From assembly GCA_964414595.1 (NCBI GenBank), contig CAYPXJ010000052.1, positions 1 through 9,887 of the forward strand: a stretch of 9,887 nucleotides of DNA, written 5' to 3'. Below are positions 6,103 to 9,887 of this stretch, piece by piece (position 1 is the stretch's first letter; every line of letters starts with the position of its first letter). The notes beneath the pieces were generated by a model. That model had not been told where the DNA came from. It saw only the letters and a list, made by a program, of their open reading frames with translations, and did no database searches. The DNA comes from CAYPXJ01 sp964414595 (GTDB lineage: Bacteria; Pseudomonadota; Alphaproteobacteria; Rickettsiales; CAIJLX01). Made by a program: the position numbers and the translations under genes.

Positions 6103-6383
6103 TAAAACTTCTCTTCATAAGAAATGACGTTTGCGCCCGCAGATTCGTGGGTATTCAGCGCTTGCGTGTATTTGCTGAGCAGGGATTTGAGTGCCTCGCG
6201 ATCGTCGTTGCGCTCCACCGCATGCGCCGAGCCAATGCGAATGTAATCGACGCTGGCGAAGGGGAAATTATTTTCTTCCTCGATGATGCGGAAATCCACA
6301 TCGCTGCCCGCGGACGAACCGCCGGAGCCGCCTGCGCCGCCGCCGGAGGGAGGTGTTTTACCTGTACGTGATGCCCAACTCAT
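6102..6383 (-). CDS. unrecognised 93-aa protein with Gly/Ser-rich N-terminus
   Basis: I do not recognise a family. Residues 1-28 are a flexible Gly/Ser/Pro tail (PPSGGGAGGSGGSSAGS, 11-27). Residues about 29-51 are acidic then strand-like (DFRIIEEENNFPFASVDYIRI). A charged helix lies at about 60-78 (DDREALKSLLSKYTQAL), and the chain ends in SYEEKF. There is no signal peptide or membrane segment. The ATG at 6383 has AAGG and AGG upstream at a rather long spacing, and a perfect TATAAT lies about 40 bases upstream on the - strand. The gene is the first of a two-gene transcript with the 100-aa gene. A long flexible tail on such a small protein suggests a partner-binding or adaptor role; this is inference only. 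Confidence 0.65.
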   Translation of the reverse strand: MSWASRTGKTPPSGGGAGGSGGSSAGSDVDFRIIEEENNFPFASVDYIRIGSAHAVERNDDREALKSLLSKYTQALNTHESAGANVISYEEKF

Positions 6384-6424
6384 AAGCTTAAATAACCTGA
6401 CCTTTGTGAAGCGTAAGTGTATAG

Positions 6425-6430
6425 ATTATA
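6425..6430 (-). promoter_or_regulatory. -10 box for the two small genes
   Basis: On the - strand TATAAT lies at 6430-6425, a perfect match, giving an expected start near 6418 and a leader of about 35 bases before the ATG at 6383. The -35 region at 17 bases (TAAAAC, 6453-6448) is poor, so the call rests on the -10 alone. Confidence 0.4.
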
Positions 6431-6458
6431 ACCTAAAATGCCAACACGTTTTACACGA

Positions 6459-6614
6459 CTCTCATTTTGATCTCTCATTTTGAGAAAATGCAAAAATTCA
6501 TTTTTGTATTTCTGCTGTTTTTGAAGCGATTGATTTTGCAGGCATTGTAAAATTTTTTTTCTCCTAATAACGAAAATGGGGTGCGGCTCTCATTTTGAGA
6601 GTCGATTTTGAGAG
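6459..6614. repeat. repeated CTCTCATTTTGA palindromic element, 3 copies plus a degenerate one
   Basis: CTCTCATTTTGA occurs at 6459-6470, 6472-6483 and 6587-6598, with a degenerate copy TCGATTTTGAGAG at 6602-6614. The third copy extends to CTCTCATTTTGAGAG (6587-6601), a 6-bp stem with a TTT loop, and the second runs on to TGAGA. All lie in the 235-base spacer between gshA and the small-gene pair. A near-identical palindrome, CTCTCAAATTGAGAG, occurs inside the OmpA-like gene at 2678-2692. Binding sites or a short dispersed repeat are both possible. Confidence 0.6.
6483..6513 (-). terminator. AT-rich near-palindrome downstream of gshA, possible terminator
   Basis: CAAAAAT (6491-6497) and ATTTTTG (6500-6506) pair around two bases. 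The stem can be extended outward through a G-T pair and further A-T pairs to about 6483-6513. On the - strand it is followed by TCAAAATG and not by a clean U tract. It lies about 106 bases past the gshA stop and could end that transcript. AT-rich DNA makes such palindromes easy to find, so confidence is low. Confidence 0.25.
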
Positions 6615-6618
6615 GGTG

Positions 6619-7821
6619 CTACCGACGAATTTCGCGCATCACCGCAAGGTGACTGAGACGTGCGATAAGCCCCGATATGCTCGCCAAATGCGGCGGCAGA
6701 TCGGCTTGCGACACATCGTGTTCAAACACCATGCCATGCGGCGAATTCAAATTGCCATACTGATCTTTGCTGTGATGCACGCGGTAAAACATACCAAACG
6801 GTTCGCCGGCGACATTGTAAACGAGCGGTTCCGCCACATGACCGCCAAGCGTGAGCGCGGTGGGAACGCCCTCCTGGATCATGACTTCGGTGCTCAATGT
6901 GCCGCCTTTGATTTTTTGCATATCGTTGCGGATTTTTTTGTTCATCTCCAAAATTTCTTCGCCGGAACGCGCCGTCATGATGCCCATGCCGAACGTGCCG
7001 CGATCAGCTTTTACATACACATACGGCGCATCTTGAATGCCGTATTCGGCATATTTCGCACGCAGACCATGCAGCATTTTTTCTGCTTCCTGCGCCACGC
7101 AGTCAATGCCGGTGCGCTCTTTGAAATTCACCATGCCGCAGCGATTGGAAAATGCGCTTAACAGCCAAGGGTCTATTTCAAGTACCGCTGCAAATTCTTC
7201 TACCACATCCTCATAGATGCGGAAGTGGGTGCTCTTACGCCGCGTATGCCAACCGAGCTGCGGCGGCGGCAAAACGGGTTGTGCGGTATGTTCCAGAATT
7301 TCAGGCAGGCTGCCTGTCATATCATTATTCAGCAGAATAATATCTGGACGGAAACCTTGCGCTGTTTCCAGATGGCCGCCGGTATTTTTGAGTGCGTGCA
7401 CATCCAGCGCTTTGCCTTCGGCGGTGTAGAAAATTTCATCCTGCTTAAAACTGCCAAGCGCAACTTCCAACCCGGATGCGGTGAGAAGTTTGGCTAATGT
7501 TTCCACGTTATCGAGATAATAGGTGTTGCGCGTGAAATGCTCGATAATGAGCAGCGCCTTTTTTGCCGAGGGGTGATGCTGCTCAAGAAACGCACGCATG
7601 TATTTTTCAAACTGCGCATGGCTCTCACGCGGCAAATTATTAAACCCCGCCGGGAATAAATTACAATCCACCGGTGCGATCTTATAGCCGGAGTAACGGA
7701 TATCGACGGAGTGGAAAACGATAGGTTCCTTGCCGGAAAGCTGCGCCGCAAAAAAAGCCTCCACCGCGCGGGCGCGTGTAGAAAGATGATCGTGAAGCAG
7801 GGAAAGGGCGGTTTGAACCAT
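6619..7821 (-). CDS. gshA: glutamate-cysteine ligase, Acidithiobacillus-type family
   Basis: This 400-aa enzyme catalyses ATP-dependent joining of L-glutamate and L-cysteine to gamma-glutamylcysteine, the first step of glutathione synthesis in the cytoplasm. It resembles the proteobacterial family described from Acidithiobacillus ferrooxidans (TIGR02049, about 400 aa), not E. coli GshA or plant-type GCL. Key stretches are VDIR...KIAPVDCNLFPAGFNNL (39-63), YVKADRGTFGMGIM (269-282, a glycine-rich ATP-binding loop), TEVMIQEGV (311-319), EPLVYNVAGEPFGMFYRVH (331-349) and NSPHGMVF (359-366). I use ATG 7821; the frame extends to a TTG at 7857, but the family's conserved part starts after either, and neither start has a good SD. 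No glutathione synthetase gene is in view. The divergent neighbour is the first ceramidase-like gene. Confidence 0.92.
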   Translation of the reverse strand: MVQTALSLLHDHLSTRARAVEAFFAAQLSGKEPIVFHSVDIRYSGYKIAPVDCNLFPAGFNNLPRESHAQFEKYMRAFLEQHHPSAKKALLIIEHFTRNTYYLDNVETLAKLLTASGLEVALGSFKQDEIFYTAEGKALDVHALKNTGGHLETAQGFRPDIILLNNDMTGSLPEILEHTAQPVLPPPQLGWHTRRKSTHFRIYEDVVEEFAAVLEIDPWLLSAFSNRCGMVNFKERTGIDCVAQEAEKMLHGLRAKYAEYGIQDAPYVYVKADRGTFGMGIMTARSGEEILEMNKKIRNDMQKIKGGTLSTEVMIQEGVPTALTLGGHVAEPLVYNVAGEPFGMFYRVHHSKDQYGNLNSPHGMVFEHDVSQADLPPHLASISGLIARLSHLAVMREIRR

Positions 7822-7888
7822 GGCGTAGTAATCTAGGTGAGAGTGATGCAAAATCAAGCGTAAGCATTTTAAATAAAGGTTCTATAAC

Positions 7889-7930
7889 TGTTGCAACGCA
7901 GCAATGTGCGCCGTTTTTGTTGCAATGCAG
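7889..7930. promoter_or_regulatory. direct repeat TGTTGCAAYGCAG, operator candidate
   Basis: TGTTGCAACGCAG (7889-7901) recurs as TGTTGCAATGCAG (7918-7930), with one mismatch and starts 29 bases apart. Each copy contains the palindrome TTGCAA. The pair sits in the divergent spacer between gshA and the first ceramidase-like gene, close to a weak - strand -10 (TATAGA, 7886-7881). Two same-sense sites in a shared control region suggest binding of a regulator, but no regulator gene is in the window. Confidence 0.45.
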
Positions 7931-7964
7931 AATAGAATCTGCACGCGCGCGCTGTAAATTACGC

Positions 7965-7970
7965 TATAAT
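7965..7970 (+). promoter_or_regulatory. -10 box giving a probable leaderless ceramidase mRNA
   Basis: TATAAT at 7965-7970 is a perfect -10. Seven bases downstream is 7977, the A of the ATG of the first ceramidase-like gene, so transcription may begin at the start codon. AGGGG (7971-7975) is only one base from the ATG and too close to serve as an SD. No convincing -35 is present. Confidence 0.5.
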
Positions 7971-7976
7971 AGGGGC

Positions 7977-8699
7977 ATGGATGTCAAACTACTCTTTGGG
8001 AGTTTTTTTGTAGATCGCGTCTGTGAGCGCACCGCGCATGGTCTCTGGGAGGAGCCATACAACGCCGTCAGTAGCCTTTTCTTTTTGGTAACGGCGTGGG
8101 CCGTTTACCGCTATCGCCGCAAAGCGCCGGAACTTAAACGGCATAAATTTATCGGCGATGTGTTCTTTTTGAATTTCGTGATTGTGCTGATTGGTATCGG
8201 TAGTTTCACGTTCCATACATTTTCCACCAAATGGGCGGAGATTATGGACAAAATCCCTATCGTGATTTTCATTTTGGGGTATTTTTTCAGCTTCTTGATA
8301 CGCACGATGCGGCTGGATTGGTTTGAGATGGCGATCGCATTTTTGGCCTTCGGTGGCATGACCTATACGTTGGTGGACCAATTCCCCGGCGCGTTTAACG
8401 ATTCGATTGCGTATCTTTCGAGTATGACGGCGCTGATTGTGATCGCCATCTATCTTAATATGAATAACCGCCCTTCGGCGCGGCATTTTTTGCTGGCGGC
8501 GCTGGTGGGATGTATTTCGCTGTTTTTCCGCGCCGTGGATAATGGCGTGTGTGCGGTGTTTCCGTTCGGCACGCATTTTCTGTGGCACACGCTCAACTCG
8601 GTGCTGATTTATATTCTGATGGTGCAGTTGGTGCGAAATGTGAATCGCCGCGGCAGATTAATCCGCGAGGCGAAACTGGCCAAAAAGGGCCGTATCTAA
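7977..8699 (+). CDS. ceramidase family membrane hydrolase (first copy)
   Basis: This 240-aa, roughly seven-span membrane protein is of the alkaline ceramidase family (PF05875, CREST superfamily), whose characterised members hydrolyse ceramide amide bonds with a zinc site in the membrane. The catalytic set is present: Ser76 and His80 in GSFTFH, Asp91 in EIMDK, and His200 and His204 in GTHFLWH. The N-terminal acidic site is represented by Asp13, Glu17 and EEPYN (25-29). Membrane segments lie at about 29-46, 61-80, 92-110, 115-133, 147-162, 170-186 and 197-222. The basic tail (RNVNRRGR...KKGRI) is probably cytoplasmic. The ATG at 7977 is chosen because the motif region starts just after it and a -10 box lies at leaderless spacing. 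A second, diverged copy follows after 62 bases. The bacterial substrate may be a sphingolipid or another N-acyl lipid. Confidence 0.88.
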   Translation: MDVKLLFGSFFVDRVCERTAHGLWEEPYNAVSSLFFLVTAWAVYRYRRKAPELKRHKFIGDVFFLNFVIVLIGIGSFTFHTFSTKWAEIMDKIPIVIFILGYFFSFLIRTMRLDWFEMAIAFLAFGGMTYTLVDQFPGAFNDSIAYLSSMTALIVIAIYLNMNNRPSARHFLLAALVGCISLFFRAVDNGVCAVFPFGTHFLWHTLNSVLIYILMVQLVRNVNRRGRLIREAKLAKKGRI

Positions 8700-8715
8700 T
8701 TATCGAAGTTCCGCG

Positions 8716-8756
8716 GGCGCTTAAAACGCGCCGGCGAACATCAGGGAGAACCTGAT
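8716..8756 (+). other. two short hairpins between the ceramidase-like genes
   Basis: GGCGC (8716-8720) pairs with GCGCC (8728-8732) around TTAAAAC. ATCAGG (8740-8745) pairs with CCTGAT (8751-8756) around GAGAA. The second hairpin holds the purine-rich SD-like bases (AGGGAG, 8743-8748) of the following gene partly in its loop. Neither is followed by a U tract, so they look more like RNA processing or translation-control structures than terminators. Confidence 0.3.
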
Positions 8757-8761
8757 TTAAC

Positions 8762-9472
8762 ATGGGGGTGCATATGAGTACTTTGTTTAACTACTGTGAG
8801 AGGATAGAAATGGTAGAGGGGGGAACCCCGATAGGCGACCCGGGCTTCTGGGCCGAACCGGTCAACGCGATTACGAATGCTGCGTTTATCGTCGCCGCCA
8901 TTCTTCTTTTTAAGATGATTAAGACACACGGCCTGACGGTGAAAAAGCACTGGGATATTGTGCTGCTCAGCGTGCTGGTGTTTGTCATCGGTATCGGCAG
9001 TTTTATGTTCCATACGCAGGCAACCGAGCAGGCGATGATGATGGATGTGATTCCTATCACGCTGTTTGTGAATATTTTCTTCTTAAGCCTGCTTCTGCGC
9101 GCGTTGAAGATGCCCGTCAAAACGGTGGCGATCTTCTTTGTCGGCTTCCAGGTGGCAACCTATTTGGTGGGTAAATACATGGATCCGAACACGCTCAACG
9201 GTTCGGTGATGTATCTTGTGCCGTACCTGACCTTAGTGGGTATGCTTGTTTATATGAAAACGAAGCATCATCCTTGGGCGAAAGACTTCATGACCATCGT
9301 GCTGATCTTCACGGTGTCGATCGTGTTCCGCACGGTTGATTTCATGGTGTGCGGCAGCTTTGCGCTCGGTACGCATTTTATGTGGCATGTGCTGAATGCC
9401 GCGGTGCTTTACCTGCTCGTAAAGGGCTTGATACAGCATGGTCTGACAGTCACGACGACCACGAAGAAGTAA
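8762..9472 (+). CDS. ceramidase family membrane hydrolase (second copy)
   Basis: This 236-aa protein is the second CREST-superfamily ceramidase-like enzyme, clearly diverged from the first but with the same plan. Ser80 and His84 lie in GSFMFH, Asp95 in MMMDV, and His205 and His209 in GTHFMWH. The N-terminal acidic signature is YCER (11-14) and WAEPVN (30-35), closer to the eukaryotic pattern than in the first copy. About seven membrane segments are visible (35-55, 65-85, 96-114, 119-138, 149-165, 175-193, 203-223). The tail is short and threonine/lysine-rich. Two starts are possible: ATG 8762, with AGGGAG at a long distance, or ATG 8774, with GGGGG five bases upstream. The shorter form loses only 4 residues and no motif. 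It is probably co-transcribed with its neighbours on both sides; an identical substrate for both copies is not assured. Confidence 0.88.
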   Translation: MGVHMSTLFNYCERIEMVEGGTPIGDPGFWAEPVNAITNAAFIVAAILLFKMIKTHGLTVKKHWDIVLLSVLVFVIGIGSFMFHTQATEQAMMMDVIPITLFVNIFFLSLLLRALKMPVKTVAIFFVGFQVATYLVGKYMDPNTLNGSVMYLVPYLTLVGMLVYMKTKHHPWAKDFMTIVLIFTVSIVFRTVDFMVCGSFALGTHFMWHVLNAAVLYLLVKGLIQHGLTVTTTTKK

Positions 9473-9480
9473 GGCTGTAA

Positions 9481-9801
9481 ATGGAAAAGGAGGCGCTGAA
9501 TCTGCGTGATGGCTGGCAAGAGGACTTAAAAAAACTTGTGGGTGGCTATGCGCGGAAAAGCGCCAAGAATGGAGCGGAAATCCGTAGAGATCTGCTCCAT
9601 TCTTCCATGGATGTTCGAAGTAGAAGTTATCTGGAACCGGATAAGGTACAGGAAAAACTGACCCCGGTTTTTACCGGTGTAGTAAATAGCCTCTGTATTT
9701 CAGGTAAGAATGCCACATTAGATGATATGCGTGCCGTGGCAGAGGAAATGATAAAACATGTAAATACTTTGCGGCCCGCTAGGTCAACTAGAAGCCGCTA
9801 G
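9481..9801 (+). CDS. unrecognised 106-aa protein behind the ceramidase genes
   Basis: I do not recognise a family. The protein is soluble, charged and mostly helical: about 8-25 (LRDGWQEDLKKLV), 30-45, 53-73 and 79-97 (TLDDMRAVAEEMIKHVNTL), with an Arg/Ser tail (RPARSTRSR). There is no signal peptide, membrane span or metal motif. The ATG at 9481 lies 8 bases after the stop of the second ceramidase-like gene, with TAAGG of that stop region 6 bases before it as a modest SD. Read-through from the ceramidase genes is therefore likely. It may be a small cytoplasmic partner of the membrane enzymes, but position is the only support. Confidence 0.6.
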   Translation: MEKEALNLRDGWQEDLKKLVGGYARKSAKNGAEIRRDLLHSSMDVRSRSYLEPDKVQEKLTPVFTGVVNSLCISGKNATLDDMRAVAEEMIKHVNTLRPARSTRSR

Positions 9802-9812
9802 ATTCCTGGCTT

Positions 9813-9849
9813 TTGATAGAGACTAACAGCGCAATAAAAAATCTATCAA
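9813..9849. other. 8-bp inverted repeat after the last gene
   Basis: TTGATAGA (9813-9820) and TCTATCAA (9842-9849) are perfect inverted copies separated by 21 bases that include AAAAAA. No U tract follows, so it is a poor terminator. Its position just upstream of a strong promoter-like sequence makes an operator equally likely. Confidence 0.35.
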
Positions 9850-9857
9850 TATCTCTG

Positions 9858-9886
9858 TTGACATTCCCCATCACTAGACTTATAAC
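9858..9886 (+). promoter_or_regulatory. strong sigma-70-type promoter pointing out of the window
   Basis: TTGACA (9858-9863) is a perfect -35. TATAAC (9881-9886) matches 5 of 6 at the -10, and the spacer is exactly 17 bases. This is the best promoter match in the window. Whatever it drives begins beyond position 9887. Confidence 0.65.
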
Positions 9887-9887
9887 C

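Noticed and set aside
6500..6550. Tiny - strand frame of 15 codons (starting MPAKSIAS) with AGGAG upstream
   Set aside because: The SD-to-start distance is about 16 bases and the frame is too short and AT-driven to support.
6595..7161. 188-codon + strand frame across the gshA end
   Set aside because: It is antisense to conserved gshA motifs and has no family features or ribosome site.
7989..8588. 199-codon - strand frame
   Set aside because: It is antisense to the first ceramidase-like gene, His/Arg/Lys-rich and without family features.

Overview
The window looks like chromosomal DNA from an alphaproteobacterium. GC is close to even by eye, genes are tightly packed, and the inositol monophosphatase-family and OmpA-like proteins have an alphaproteobacterial style. 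I cannot name a genus. I see no mobile element, tRNA, rRNA or CRISPR array, and no gene-free stretch longer than 300 bases.

Layout, left block (1-3731, + strand): a possible AT-rich end of an upstream gene (to 110); a DUF1189-like membrane protein (170-982); efp, encoding elongation factor P (1040-1606); an inositol monophosphatase/SuhB family gene 4 bases further on (1611-2420); and a secreted protein with a long Pro/Glu/Lys linker and an OmpA-like C-terminal domain (2496-3731). efp has its own likely promoter and a small hairpin that pairs its Shine-Dalgarno (SD) sequence with an upstream copy of the 16S anti-SD sequence.

Middle block (3728-7821, mostly - strand): a class I/II PLP aminotransferase (3728-5152) converges on the OmpA-like gene with overlapping stop codons, and a strong hairpin abuts its start codon. 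An unrecognised 179-aa gene (5272-5811, +) runs tail-to-tail into two small unrecognised genes on the - strand (5800-6102 and 6102-6383) that overlap each other by one base. A 235-base structured spacer with several copies of a CTCTCATTTTGA element follows. Then comes gshA, a glutamate-cysteine ligase of the Acidithiobacillus-type family (6619-7821, -).

Right block (7822-9887, + strand): a divergent spacer carries a 13-base direct repeat and a TATAAT box placed so that the next mRNA may be leaderless. Two different ceramidase/CREST-family membrane hydrolases follow in tandem (7977-8699 and 8762-9472), both with the full Ser/Asp/His catalytic set. A small unrecognised gene lies 8 bases behind them (9481-9801). 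The window ends in a strong promoter-like sequence pointing out of the right edge.

Working together: efp and the monophosphatase are probably one transcript. The two ceramidase-like genes and the small gene probably form a lipid-related operon, and this is the most interesting unit here. gshA supplies the first step of glutathione synthesis; no gshB is visible.
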